Shown here piece by piece: positions 43,367-53,103 of a stretch of 64,000 nt of DNA (its first letter is position 1; every line of letters starts with the position of its first letter). The stretch is from Epilithonimonas mollis. Lineage in GTDB: Bacteria > Bacteroidota > Bacteroidia > Flavobacteriales > Weeksellaceae. The translations under genes were made by a program, and so were the position numbers. The stretch spans positions 186,001 through 250,000 of the forward strand of contig NZ_FRAM01000002.1 of assembly GCF_900142325.1 (NCBI RefSeq). The letters are read 5' to 3'. The notes under the pieces were generated by a model. It was not told the DNA's origin, did no database searches, and saw only the letters and a list, made by a program, of their open reading frames with translations.

Positions 43367-46363
43367 ATGAATGTAAAATTACGATTGTTGTCTGTTGGGG
43401 TTCTTTTCTTCACAGGACAGGCATTAATGGCACAGAAAAAAACTACAGTTAGACCAAAAACTGACACCACTACGAAAACCAAAGAAATTGAAGAGGTTGT
43501 TATCATAGGAGGTGTAAAGTTAGATCCGGCACAAAAAGTAGGTTCCTATAATGTCGTTTCAAAAGCCAGTTTTGAATCAACGCCTTTTTCGAATGTTGAT
43601 GATGTATTAAATGGAAGAGTTGCAGGATTAACTTTTTCTTCTGCAAGTGGTGATCCAGGATCATCAAATATGGTTTTAGTTAGAGGTGTGAGTTCGTTAA
43701 TAGGTACTCCTAATCCACTATATGTAATTGATGGAGTGGTGGTTGGTAAGGGAGCTGACAATGCCAGCCTAATGGAGTCATGGAATCCACTTTCATCTAT
43801 TGATCCCAATGCTATTGAGTCAGTATCTGTTCTTAAAGATGCATCAGCAACAGCATTATATGGTTCTAGAGGAGCAAATGGAGTTATAATTATCAAAACT
43901 AAAAGAGGAAAATATAACCAAAAGACAAGATTGGAGTTTTCATCTGAAACAGGTATTCAAGATCGTGCTTTTGATAATCTAAAATTGATGAGTGGTGATG
44001 AATACATTAAGTATGGGGGTATGCTAATGTGGAACAGTCAAGGTACAAATGGCATACCAGTGGGAGCATTTACTTCTTTAAATGATGCGATTTATAACCC
44101 GACTTATGGTTATTTAGCCAAATATGAACCTGAATTTAAAAATAACCCTACGCCTTATACAGACTGGGAAAAAGCCGTAAATCGATCATCATCTGTTGTA
44201 AACACATATAATTTTGGAGCCACAGGTGGGGGAGAAAATACATCATTTAGAATTGGAGGGTCTTATTATCAAAATAAACCTCTTGTTAATACATCCGCTT
44301 TTGACAGAATCAGTATAAATGCTGCAATCGATCACAAAGCATCAGAAAAATTGAAATTTGGTTTGAATATTAATTATTCAAATGTAAAGAGAAATACATA
44401 TTTTGGAGGACGAGCATCTGCAAACCCGGTAACATCTTCAATCATGTTATCACCATTAAGACCTATTTATAATTCGGATGGTACATATAATCAAATTCTA
44501 GGAGATGGTGCTTCGACAGAAGGGTTTAATCCAGTTTCAATTCTTAATAATATTGATCAAATTTCGAAAATAAATACATTTATCGGTTCTGCTAATGTCG
44601 ACTATCAATTCGCAAAGAATCTTTATTTTAATTCACTTTTTGGAACACAGGCCCAGTTTATGAATGAAACAATTCATGTGCTAGCCGGGCATCCTGTTTA
44701 TACAATAATGTCAACGATAGATCCTCCAAAAGGTTTTTTAGGAGACTATAGAACTACAATTTTTGATTGGAACTGGTCTAATACTTTCAGTTACAGAAAA
44801 GTATTTGCTGAAAAACATAATCTTGAGACTTTTATAGGTATGGAATATCAAAATCATACATATAACAATATATCTTCTCAAACATATACACTGAATGATC
44901 CGAGGCCATACTTTAATTTTGCCGATGAGGTATTTACAAGTAATACTGATCAGGAGTGGACACAGATTTCATATTTTGGAAGACTTAATTACACCTTTGA
45001 TAATAAGTATACAGTTACAGGACAATTAAGAAGGGATGGTAACTCTACTTTAGGTCATCAGAAATGGGGCAATTTTTGGTCTGTAGGTGGATCATGGAAT
45101 GTTCAAAACGAATCTTTTATTCCTAAAATCTTTTCTTCCGCAGTGTTACGTGCAAGTTATGGTGTTTTAGGTAATATCCCATATGCAGATCAATGGTATA
45201 ATCAATATAATATGTACGCACTTGCGGGATATAACTCTAACATTGGATGGGGCCCAAATAATGGATATGGTTTTATTGCCACAGCAGGTAATAAAGATTT
45301 GAAATGGGAAGAGTCAAAACATTTTGATATAGGAGCAGATTTTGGATTCTTTAATGAACGATTAAAGTTTACCCTAGACTACTATAATAAAATTACTGAT
45401 GATGCAATTTTCGAGATTGATACACCTTCTGAAACTGGATCGCCATCTTCATATTATGCAAATGCTGCAAAAATAAATAATAAAGGTTTTGAACTTGTAA
45501 TAGATGCAACACCAATTTCTAAGGGCGATTTCAAATGGAATATAAATGCAAATGCAGCATACAATAGGACGGTTCTGGATAAATTTTATTATCCAATAGA
45601 TATTAAAACCTATGAAAGTGACACTGACGATGATAGTAATGAATTGGTTGCACTAGCCCCAGGACATTTATTAGGGGAATATTATGCTATTCAATGGGCG
45701 GGTATAGCACAACAAGATGATCCGGCAAAAGGAATTAAGGCTGGGGATGCTTTATTTTATACCGACGCATCACGTACTGACGTAACAAATATTAGAAATC
45801 AAGCCGAAAGAGTATGGATGGGTAAGAATGCTTTCCCAAAATATACAGTGGGTATCACGAATGACTTCAAATATAAAAATTGGTCTCTGAGCTTTTTAAT
45901 TACGGGACAATTTGATTTTTATGTTCAAAACGGAGTTAGGTCATATACTATTCATTATGGAGCATTTCCTACAAGAAATCAAATTACAGATGCATTATAT
46001 GATAGCTGGACAGACGCACCAGGAATGGAAAATTATAGTGCGTCAAACCCAAAGGCAGTAATTGGTAATCCGACAGGTTCTAGATTAGAATCTTCACGCT
46101 TTATTTATAAAGGAGATCATTTGCGATTGAAAGAATTAAAAATATCATATTCCTTTGGAAGTCTATTTAAAGAAAGCGTAGGTATAAATAATCTAACAGT
46201 ATATTTAAGAGGAACCAATCTTTTAACATATGTATTCGATAAAAATTTGAACTTTGATCCGGAATCAAATTCCAATGCATGGTCATGGATTGGTAAAGGA
46301 AGATATTGGTATGCTTCTCCTGTACTAAGAACTATGTCATTAGGTATTCAATTAGGATTTTAA
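43367..46363 (+). CDS. SusC/RagA-family TonB-linked outer-membrane transporter
   Basis: This 998-residue protein has a signal peptide (about 1-22, ending ALMA|QKK), a short acidic TonB-box-like stretch (KEIEEVVIIGG), a plug domain with VLNGRVAGLTF, RGVSSL, NPLYVIDGVVV and GSRGANGVIIIKTKRG (about 70-180), and a 22-strand barrel to the end. The usual N-terminal carboxypeptidase-regulatory-like domain of SusC is missing. It imports a large substrate together with the SusD-like lipoprotein encoded 11 nt downstream. No glycan hydrolase or regulator lies beside it, so the substrate is unknown. Confidence 0.95.
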   Translation: MNVKLRLLSVGVLFFTGQALMAQKKTTVRPKTDTTTKTKEIEEVVIIGGVKLDPAQKVGSYNVVSKASFESTPFSNVDDVLNGRVAGLTFSSASGDPGSSNMVLVRGVSSLIGTPNPLYVIDGVVVGKGADNASLMESWNPLSSIDPNAIESVSVLKDASATALYGSRGANGVIIIKTKRGKYNQKTRLEFSSETGIQDRAFDNLKLMSGDEYIKYGGMLMWNSQGTNGIPVGAFTSLNDAIYNPTYGYLAKYEPEFKNNPTPYTDWEKAVNRSSSVVNTYNFGATGGGENTSFRIGGSYYQNKPLVNTSAFDRISINAAIDHKASEKLKFGLNINYSNVKRNTYFGGRASANPVTSSIMLSPLRPIYNSDGTYNQILGDGASTEGFNPVSILNNIDQISKINTFIGSANVDYQFAKNLYFNSLFGTQAQFMNETIHVLAGHPVYTIMSTIDPPKGFLGDYRTTIFDWNWSNTFSYRKVFAEKHNLETFIGMEYQNHTYNNISSQTYTLNDPRPYFNFADEVFTSNTDQEWTQISYFGRLNYTFDNKYTVTGQLRRDGNSTLGHQKWGNFWSVGGSWNVQNESFIPKIFSSAVLRASYGVLGNIPYADQWYNQYNMYALAGYNSNIGWGPNNGYGFIATAGNKDLKWEESKHFDIGADFGFFNERLKFTLDYYNKITDDAIFEIDTPSETGSPSSYYANAAKINNKGFELVIDATPISKGDFKWNINANAAYNRTVLDKFYYPIDIKTYESDTDDDSNELVALAPGHLLGEYYAIQWAGIAQQDDPAKGIKAGDALFYTDASRTDVTNIRNQAERVWMGKNAFPKYTVGITNDFKYKNWSLSFLITGQFDFYVQNGVRSYTIHYGAFPTRNQITDALYDSWTDAPGMENYSASNPKAVIGNPTGSRLESSRFIYKGDHLRLKELKISYSFGSLFKESVGINNLTVYLRGTNLLTYVFDKNLNFDPESNSNAWSWIGKGRYWYASPVLRTMSLGIQLGF

Positions 46364-46374
46364 AATTAGATAAA

Positions 46375-47832
46375 ATGAAAAAATATATTAAAACAATAAC
46401 GGCTGCGGCACTACTTATAGTATCTGCTAATTCTTGTAGTGACAAGGAACTAGAGCTTTTACCTCCTGATCAGGATTTATTAGAATTATCATTGAATAAT
46501 GAGGAGCAATTACAACAGTTCCTTAATCGAGCATATTTTTCTATGTCGAGTGCTAGTGCTTTCGGAACTGATATATTGGTTTATGGTGATTTATTGTCTG
46601 ATCATATAAATGTAGTTACTCCTGCACCAACATCATTTACAAACCTTTATACCCTTACTTATAGTGGATTAAGTAGTGATTTTGGTTTTTACAGAACTCT
46701 TTATGATGCAATTGCTAAATGTAATTTAATTATTAATAATACAAAAGTTGAAGATTCTGAAAATGTTTCCAGAATAAAAGCCGAAGCTAAAATTATAAGA
46801 GGTTTTGCATATTTTACCCTTGTGAATTTCTTTTCTCCAACACCAACTTCTGGAGTCAATCAAGAGTATGGTGTTCCATTATTATTAGAAAATTATGATG
46901 CCACGCTACAAAAACCTAGAGCATCAATTGCTGAAGTTTACAACCAGATAATTTCTGATTTGACTGATGGTGCAAACAATGCGGGTGAAGGTTCTACTGA
47001 AAATAAAGTAACACTTACAAGAACTGCTGCTAAACTGTTATTGTCAAGGGTTTATCTCACAAGGAGAGCCAATGGAGACGCTCAGCTTGCATTACAATAT
47101 GCTTCAGACGTAGTTGAAAATTCACCTAGTGGTATTTTCGCACCTGTTAATTCTTCTACTCAAGCTAATTATGTTAATTATTTTACTAGCTCTAATGATG
47201 ATATTTCTGAAAATCAGCCGGAAACAATTTGGGAACTGGATATGACATCTTTAACAAGTACTGTTAATGGTATAGGAGCTAATAAAGCCATATCAGGATA
47301 TTACGACAGAGTAGATTCTCGTAAGTGTCTTATGTTTACCAGATCTTTTTATGATGCATTAAATAGTACCACGGATGTTAGAAAAGGATTATTTTCAACA
47401 GCTTCTGGAGGAAATACCCCTAGCGGAGTTTGGACAACAAAGTTTCCAAGACTTTCATCAGGAGGTAACTATACTAGAAATAATAAAATCCTTAGATTTG
47501 CTGAGGCAGAACTTAATCAAATTGAAGCTTATTATCTTACAGGACAAACCCAGATAGCCTTAACAAAACTTAATAGTTTTGCACAAAAAAGAAAAGGAAC
47601 ACAATATACGGGTTCTAATTTACTGGATGATATTCTTAAAGAAAGAGAAAAAGAATTTTTTGCTGAAGGCTATAGATTTTTTGATTTAAAAAGATATAGT
47701 TTACCTCTCGTTAAGAATGCGAATTGTACAATTAATTGTAATGTTCCCGCAAATGACAAATTATTTGTTATGCCTATGAATCAAGACGCATTAAACTATA
47801 ACTTAAATTTAAAACAATATCCTGGATATTAA
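46375..47832 (+). CDS. SusD/RagB-family nutrient-binding lipoprotein
   Basis: This 485-residue outer-membrane lipoprotein has its lipobox at Cys21 (VSANSC). It has the SusD features: LELLPPDQDL near the start, FYRTLYDAIAKCNLIINNT, RIKAEAKIIRGFAYFTLVNFF (TPR-like helices), and the C-terminal LDDILKEREKEFFAEGYRFFDLKRY block. The start at 46375 is chosen for its signal peptide; the frame is open further upstream, overlapping susC, but without a leader. It caps the SusC-like barrel and captures the ligand at the cell surface. A strong hairpin follows. Confidence 0.95.
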   Translation: MKKYIKTITAAALLIVSANSCSDKELELLPPDQDLLELSLNNEEQLQQFLNRAYFSMSSASAFGTDILVYGDLLSDHINVVTPAPTSFTNLYTLTYSGLSSDFGFYRTLYDAIAKCNLIINNTKVEDSENVSRIKAEAKIIRGFAYFTLVNFFSPTPTSGVNQEYGVPLLLENYDATLQKPRASIAEVYNQIISDLTDGANNAGEGSTENKVTLTRTAAKLLLSRVYLTRRANGDAQLALQYASDVVENSPSGIFAPVNSSTQANYVNYFTSSNDDISENQPETIWELDMTSLTSTVNGIGANKAISGYYDRVDSRKCLMFTRSFYDALNSTTDVRKGLFSTASGGNTPSGVWTTKFPRLSSGGNYTRNNKILRFAEAELNQIEAYYLTGQTQIALTKLNSFAQKRKGTQYTGSNLLDDILKEREKEFFAEGYRFFDLKRYSLPLVKNANCTINCNVPANDKLFVMPMNQDALNYNLNLKQYPGY

Positions 47833-47863
47833 AAATTAAGGGCAATGATATTGCCCTTAATTT
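47833..47863 (+). terminator. Hairpin after the SusD gene
   Basis: A 13-bp perfect stem, 47833-47845 with 47851-47863, surrounds a 5-nt loop directly behind the stop codon. The tail is AT-rich rather than a pure T run, but the stem itself ends in TTT. Confidence 0.7.
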
Positions 47864-47956
47864 ATAAAAAAGATGTTAAAAATTAAATGTTGCTTTTTCA
47901 TTCGCATTATTTTTTCTATTTTAGCATCAAGTTATTAATTATTAAAAAATTTTATT

Positions 47957-49336
47957 ATGAAAAAAGTTTTACTTTCTTTAAGTTTAATTACACTTTCAGT
48001 GAGCACATATGCTCAGTATTCTTGGACGCAACAAGGTACTAAATTAGCTACCAGTAATGGTGTTAATGAGATGGCTATTGTTGATGCAAATACAGTTTGG
48101 ATCACGGCTTATGATGGCTCCGGAGGTGGCACCTACCCAAAATCATTTTCCAAAACAACAGATGGCACAAACTGGACCGCAGGTACAATCGCAGGTCCTG
48201 TATCAGCAGCATTAGTTGGTGATATTGCAGCAATCGATGCTAATACAGCTTGGGTTGTGACAGCACCATCATCAGGTTCTAACGGAAATGGTATCTGGAA
48301 GACAACTAACGGAGGATCCACATGGGCAAGACAGGGAACCACCACACAACCTTACAATACATCATCATTTGCAAATGTTATCCATTTTTGGGATGCTAAC
48401 GAAGGCTTTACCGCTGGTGACCCAGTAGGTGGCGTGTTTCAGATTTTCCGAACTACTAATGGAGGAACAACTTGGACTGCAGTAGCAGGTGCTCCAGCAC
48501 CTTTAGCTGGTGTTGAATACGGTTTGACAGGGGTTAAATATGTTATCGGAAATAACGTTTGGATGGGTACAACGAAAGGTAGAATCCTTCGTTCTTATGA
48601 TAAAGGAGCTACGTGGACAGCTCACGTAACACCTGCTTTAGATTTCGGTGGTGGTGCTGCTGGAGGTGGTGTTGATGGTTCTTCTGCTAAAATGGCATTC
48701 AAAGATGCTAATAATGGTATTTTGATAGCTATTGATAATTCAACGGACGCAGTAATGTATTCTACTGAAGATGGTGGTGCTACTTGGGAACCTATTGAAT
48801 CTACAGGAACATGGTTCTTCGGAGATATTACTTATGTTCCTGGAACAGAAAACACTTACGTTTCAACAGGTATTAATTCTGATGCCGCACAAGGTACAGG
48901 ATCTTCTTACAGTGCAGACGGAGGAGTAACTTGGACAATCATTGATAACATTGCTGGTGTAGATGGTGGACAAAGAGGAAAAGTTAATTTCTTGAACACT
49001 TCTACAGGATGGGCAGGTTTCTTTAGTGATGGTCCTACAGGTTCTGAAGGTATTTTAAAATTTGTTGGTACTTTGCCTGCTACAAGTATGGCAGTTGCTG
49101 ATGTAGCTGGAAAATCTAACCTGAAAGTTTTCCCTAACCCGGCTGTTGATGTAGTAAACCTTACAGCAAACAAAGAAATCAAGTCTGTTAATATCTATGA
49201 TTTATCCGGTAAAAAAGTTAAATCAGTTAACGAAGGAAAACAGATCAATGTTTCTAACCTTGCAAAAGGAACTTATATTCTTCAGGCTTATTATGGTAAC
49301 GGTTCTGTTGAAAACACGAAACTTATCAAAAAATAA
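47957..49336 (+). CDS. T9SS-exported beta-propeller protein (BNR/YCF48-like)
   Basis: This 459-residue secreted protein has a signal peptide (1-19, TYA|QYS). Repeated TTNGGSTW, TTNGGTTW, EDGGATW and ADGGVTW blades (Asp-box-like, sialidase or sortilin type propeller) fill about residues 25-370. A type A T9SS sorting domain forms the end (about 390-459, NLKVFPNPAVD, SVNIYDLSGKKV, GTYILQ). It should cross the outer membrane through the type IX system and be attached or released. No catalytic Arg triad of sialidases is evident, so it is probably a binding or structural protein. It lies downstream of SusC/SusD but after a terminator. Confidence 0.88.
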   Translation: MKKVLLSLSLITLSVSTYAQYSWTQQGTKLATSNGVNEMAIVDANTVWITAYDGSGGGTYPKSFSKTTDGTNWTAGTIAGPVSAALVGDIAAIDANTAWVVTAPSSGSNGNGIWKTTNGGSTWARQGTTTQPYNTSSFANVIHFWDANEGFTAGDPVGGVFQIFRTTNGGTTWTAVAGAPAPLAGVEYGLTGVKYVIGNNVWMGTTKGRILRSYDKGATWTAHVTPALDFGGGAAGGGVDGSSAKMAFKDANNGILIAIDNSTDAVMYSTEDGGATWEPIESTGTWFFGDITYVPGTENTYVSTGINSDAAQGTGSSYSADGGVTWTIIDNIAGVDGGQRGKVNFLNTSTGWAGFFSDGPTGSEGILKFVGTLPATSMAVADVAGKSNLKVFPNPAVDVVNLTANKEIKSVNIYDLSGKKVKSVNEGKQINVSNLAKGTYILQAYYGNGSVENTKLIKK

Positions 49337-49358
49337 TTTATATTATTTTATATAATAG

Positions 49359-49387
49359 AATCCCGCAATAGTGCGGGATTTTTTATT
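49359..49387 (+). terminator. Terminator after the T9SS propeller gene
   Basis: AATCCCGCA (49359-49367) pairs with TGCGGGATT (49372-49380) around a 4-nt loop, followed by TTTT. It is a strong intrinsic terminator. Because it covers 49371, the GTG there is not a credible start for the next gene. Confidence 0.9.
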
Positions 49388-49400
49388 TAAGGATAATTAC

Positions 49401-49408
49401 TATTTTTG
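49401..49408 (+). promoter_or_regulatory. -7 element for the porin gene
   Basis: TATTTTTG matches TAnnTTTG 17 nt before the ATG at 49425 and just after the upstream terminator. No TTG is seen at the usual distance. Confidence 0.4.
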
Positions 49409-49424
49409 TACCCAAATTTCCTCG

Positions 49425-51347
49425 ATGAAATATCTATCAATACTACTGGTTGCATTTGGCATCTTCCTGAATGCGCAGCAGGTTAATAAAACTGACTCTA
49501 ACAAAATGTCTTCTGACACGCTCAAAGTGGATTCCGGAGAGAAGGATTCATTAGAGATATACAAACCCACTATAAATGACTATCTGGTTAAGAAAAGATT
49601 CTCTGAGAAAAAAATATTTGATACCACTTTTGCTATTGAAAAATCCTATATCGTAACACAATACAATAAAAAAGATAACTTTGGGAAAATTCAATATGCC
49701 AATGTAGGTTCCGGGTTTCAAAATCTGATGTATGATAAAAATTCGGCACAAAACCTTACGCTTCTTCCGGAAAACAAGTCTTTCTGTATTATTGGAGAGA
49801 ACGATATCAATTACTATGATGTAAAAACACCGACTACAACATTTTTCTATAACAACGCTATGAAAAATGGAGGACAGCTGCATACAACTTATACCCAGAA
49901 TGTCGGCAAGAATTTCAATTTTGCAATAGAATACATGGGGCTTCGATCTCAGGGTCTTTATAGAAACAGTTTAGCGTCGAGTAATAATACAATTTTCAGC
50001 GGCCATTACATTTCTAAAAATAACAAGTACGAAGCTTACGCTCATTACATCCATCAGAATGTCAACAATCAGGAAAACGGAGGAATTGCTGATCTTGATG
50101 TTTTTCTCAGTGGAGATTCCCGATTCAGTAACCGGCAAAATATAGAAACCAATCTGTCGGGTGTAGAATCCAGGTACGGTTACAGAAGATATTACTTCAG
50201 TCAGGAGTTTTCCCCTTTCGACCCGGCAAAATATCCATTCAAACTGAGACATACCATTTATCATCAGGGAAATAAATATTATTTTTCAGAGACCACAAGT
50301 AATAATTTATTCTTCAATTCAACAAGTATAGATGGTTTTCCTTTGTACAACAAAAAGTTTTCCAATGATCTGAGCAATACATTTAGTTTGGTTTGGGATA
50401 ACGAAAAATTTAAACTGGATGCAGGATTCCGTCATCAATACATCACTTTCGGGAACAAAAATGCATATCCGGTCCTTAATATTCCGGGTTATTTTAAAGA
50501 ACAGAGATTCGGAGCTGTCGGGAATTTACAGATCAAATTATTAGATAAGATTCGACTGAAGTCTTTCCTGGAAATCTCCAAAGGTTCAGAATTCGGGAAC
50601 TATCTCAAAACTACAAACCAATTGGTTTTTGAACCAGTCAAGGACTATCTGGTAGAAGGAAGGCTGAATTTCCAATCGGCATATCCGAGTTTCAATTATC
50701 TGGTGAATTCTTCACATTATGTTAACTACAATTTTTATCTCCAGAATCCGAATAACGAAACAGTCACACAGATCGGAGGAACTCTGAAGCTTGCCAAGTG
50801 GTTCGATTCCCAGGTTTTTGCAGATTATTACAGAATTGATAACTATACTTATTTTGATAATTTTTCCAGGCCCGAACAGAGCTCTTCCTCGCTCAATATA
50901 TCCCAGATTGGAGGAGAAGCTACGGCAAAATACAGAAAGTTCAATCTGAATGCGAGAGTTCTTTTTCAAAAAATTCTGAGCAATCAGGATTTGCTTCCTG
51001 TTCCGGATTTTATTGGCAGGATCAATCTTTTCTACCAGGCGTCGGCATTCAAAAAGGCAGCAACTATACAGACCGGAATCAAAGTTTATTATTTCACCAG
51101 ATTTGCCTCAAGAGAATACTCGCCTATGCTCAGCGAGTATATTTTGCCAGGGACAAACGCCGGTTCTATCGGAGGTCAGCCGATCGCCGACGTTTATTTT
51201 AATATGAAGGTGAAACGGATGTTTTTCTATATAGAAGGACAGCACATCAATCAGACTTTTATGCAGAACAAATCCTTCACAGCACCAAATTACCCAATAT
51301 ATGATTTCCGACTGAATCTTGGTTTGGTTTGGTATCTTTTCCACTAA
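49425..51347 (+). CDS. Putative outer-membrane porin
   Basis: This 640-residue protein has a signal peptide (about 1-17, FLNA|QQV) and a body of alternating aromatic strands (for example YNFYLQNPNNETVTQIGG and FRLNLGLVWYLF at the C-terminus) expected of an outer-membrane beta-barrel. It matches what I know as the flavobacterial 'putative porin' family. The ATG at 49425 is chosen because it yields the signal peptide and follows a promoter element; earlier starts fall in a terminator. The terminal aromatic residues fit a barrel end. Transported substrates are unknown. Confidence 0.82.
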   Translation: MKYLSILLVAFGIFLNAQQVNKTDSNKMSSDTLKVDSGEKDSLEIYKPTINDYLVKKRFSEKKIFDTTFAIEKSYIVTQYNKKDNFGKIQYANVGSGFQNLMYDKNSAQNLTLLPENKSFCIIGENDINYYDVKTPTTTFFYNNAMKNGGQLHTTYTQNVGKNFNFAIEYMGLRSQGLYRNSLASSNNTIFSGHYISKNNKYEAYAHYIHQNVNNQENGGIADLDVFLSGDSRFSNRQNIETNLSGVESRYGYRRYYFSQEFSPFDPAKYPFKLRHTIYHQGNKYYFSETTSNNLFFNSTSIDGFPLYNKKFSNDLSNTFSLVWDNEKFKLDAGFRHQYITFGNKNAYPVLNIPGYFKEQRFGAVGNLQIKLLDKIRLKSFLEISKGSEFGNYLKTTNQLVFEPVKDYLVEGRLNFQSAYPSFNYLVNSSHYVNYNFYLQNPNNETVTQIGGTLKLAKWFDSQVFADYYRIDNYTYFDNFSRPEQSSSSLNISQIGGEATAKYRKFNLNARVLFQKILSNQDLLPVPDFIGRINLFYQASAFKKAATIQTGIKVYYFTRFASREYSPMLSEYILPGTNAGSIGGQPIADVYFNMKVKRMFFYIEGQHINQTFMQNKSFTAPNYPIYDFRLNLGLVWYLFH

Positions 51348-51365
51348 TTTTGTTAGAATAATTAT

Positions 51366-51455
51366 GGCAGCTATTTCCGCCTTCCGCTCCCAATCTTTTT
51401 ATTTTTTTCAAAAAAACAAAAAGGATTTCCGCTCAAGTCGGGCTGCGAGCCATCA
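51366..51455. repeat. Intergenic repeat-like element with T-rich/A-rich hairpin
   Basis: This gap before bshC holds a CCGC-rich stretch (51377-51390), then an imperfect inverted repeat (51395-51408 with 51410-51423, one A-C mismatch), then a GC-rich tail with TCGGGCTGCGAGCC. The mix is unlike coding sequence on either side and resembles intergenic repeated elements I recall from Flavobacterium and Chryseobacterium genomes. Copy number cannot be seen from one window. The T/A hairpin could also end porin transcription. Confidence 0.4.
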
Positions 51456-51481
51456 ACAATCAATCCACAATAGACACCATA

Positions 51482-53065
51482 ATGACCATCGGTTTCGAAC
51501 ATATAGAAAACATTCCAAAACTTGTAAAAGACTTTCTGAAAAAAGATCTGGAAGGATTCCAAAATAAAATTTTTGATTTGGAGAACTTCAGAAATCAGAT
51601 TGCAGAAAAACAAAGTTCCTATTCTGATGACAGAAGGAAAATCTTAAAACGGATTATTGCCGAACAAAATTTTGGATTAGAACAGACGCCGCTGTCGTCA
51701 AAACAAGTTGAGAATCTGTCCGTTTTGGACAATGGAAACACGTTTACCATTACAACCGGACATCAGCTAAACCTGTTTACCGGTCCGGTCTTCTTTGTCT
51801 ACAAGATTTTACAAACGATAAAAACAGCGGAATTTTTAAAGTCCAATTTCCCGGAACATAATTTCGTCCCGGTTTTTTGGATGGCGACAGAAGACCATGA
51901 TTTTGATGAGATAGATCATTTCAAAACCCGTGAACATTATTACGAAATCAAAGGAATTGCTGGCGGCGATGTTGGAAATATCAAAATTGATGAAAATTTT
52001 TTTATTCAGGAATTTGAGAAAGAATTCAAAGACAATCTCTATGGAATCGAATTGATTCTCTGGATCATACAGGCTTATAAAAAAGGAAATACCCATACAC
52101 AGGCAATCCGGTATCTTGTGCATCAGTTATTTTCAGATTACGGATTATTGACAGTTGACGGAAACGAAAAGGAACTGAAATCTCAGGTTAAAGATATTTT
52201 CCGTAAAGAATTATTGTCCAATCAGCTTTTCGAAACGACTAAAAATCAAAGAGGATTTCTTGAGAAAGAATATCACAAAGTTCAGGTCAATCCAAGGGAA
52301 ATCAATCTTTTTTACCTGACGGAAACCAGAAATAGAATTGAGAAAATCAATAGCGAATATTATATTCTTGACACCGATTTAAAATTCTCAGAAGAAGAAA
52401 TTTTGAACGAATTAGAAAATTATCCTGAAAAATTCAGTCCCAATGCGGTTCTTCGTCCAGCTTATCAGGAAACGATTATGCCGAATCTGGCTTACGTTGG
52501 CGGAAATGCGGAAATAATGTATTGGATAGAGTTAAAAGATTATTTCGAATCCATTGACCTTCCTTTTCCGATTTTGATTCCGAGAAACTCGATGTTGTTT
52601 TTAGAAGAAAAAATCTTCAGAAAAATTGAAAATGCAGGATTGAAGATTGAAGATTTCTTTGGAAACTTTGCTGAAGTCATCAACAAAAAAATATTAGATA
52701 ACAACGGAATCAAATCACTTCTGGAACAGAAAGAACAGGATCTGATCCATTCATTTTCTGAAATAAAAACTAAAGCTGGCCAAACGGACAAAACATTTGT
52801 AAACCTTGTGAATGCAGAAGAAACACGCCAGTTAAAATCTTTCAAAAGAATGAAAAAACGCCTTCTGAAAGCGGAAAAAATAAAGCAGTCGGAGAAGGTT
52901 GAGCAGATGCAGAGCTTATTTCTGAACGTTCATCCGGGCGGAACCTGGCAGGAAAGAGTGTTCAATTTCAGCGTGTTCTACGCAGATTTAGGAAAAGAAT
53001 GGATTGCCGAAACTTATCAACAAATGGATGTTCAAAAATCGGAATTGATTATTTCGCCCATTTAA
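51482..53065 (+). CDS. bshC: Bacillithiol biosynthesis cysteine-adding enzyme BshC
   Basis: This 527-residue enzyme performs the last step of bacillithiol synthesis, adding cysteine to glucosaminyl-malate. Motifs are TGHQLNLFTGP at 92-102, FVYKIL, and FWMATEDHDFDEI at 132-144, which are characteristic. A coiled-coil region lies in the last third (about 425-490). The C-terminal LFLNVHPGGTWQERVFNF is also family-typical. Length fits BshC. The gene is single here; bshA and bshB are elsewhere. This supports a Bacteroidota host that uses bacillithiol as its low-molecular-weight thiol. Confidence 0.93.
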   Translation: MTIGFEHIENIPKLVKDFLKKDLEGFQNKIFDLENFRNQIAEKQSSYSDDRRKILKRIIAEQNFGLEQTPLSSKQVENLSVLDNGNTFTITTGHQLNLFTGPVFFVYKILQTIKTAEFLKSNFPEHNFVPVFWMATEDHDFDEIDHFKTREHYYEIKGIAGGDVGNIKIDENFFIQEFEKEFKDNLYGIELILWIIQAYKKGNTHTQAIRYLVHQLFSDYGLLTVDGNEKELKSQVKDIFRKELLSNQLFETTKNQRGFLEKEYHKVQVNPREINLFYLTETRNRIEKINSEYYILDTDLKFSEEEILNELENYPEKFSPNAVLRPAYQETIMPNLAYVGGNAEIMYWIELKDYFESIDLPFPILIPRNSMLFLEEKIFRKIENAGLKIEDFFGNFAEVINKKILDNNGIKSLLEQKEQDLIHSFSEIKTKAGQTDKTFVNLVNAEETRQLKSFKRMKKRLLKAEKIKQSEKVEQMQSLFLNVHPGGTWQERVFNFSVFYADLGKEWIAETYQQMDVQKSELIISPI

Positions 53066-53076
53066 ATTGAAAGCAT

Positions 53077-53084
53077 TATTTTTG
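53077..53084 (+). promoter_or_regulatory. Candidate -7 element before the LysM gene
   Basis: TATTTTTG fits TAnnTTTG 20 nt before the ATG at 53104. No -33 TTG at suitable spacing is visible. Confidence 0.35.
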
Positions 53085-53103
53085 TAACCATATAAAGAAA
53101 GGG

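Noticed and set aside
51319-51567. Open frame bridging the porin end and the bshC start
   Set aside because: It crosses the intergenic repeat-like element and overlaps both genes in other frames; no start signal or family.
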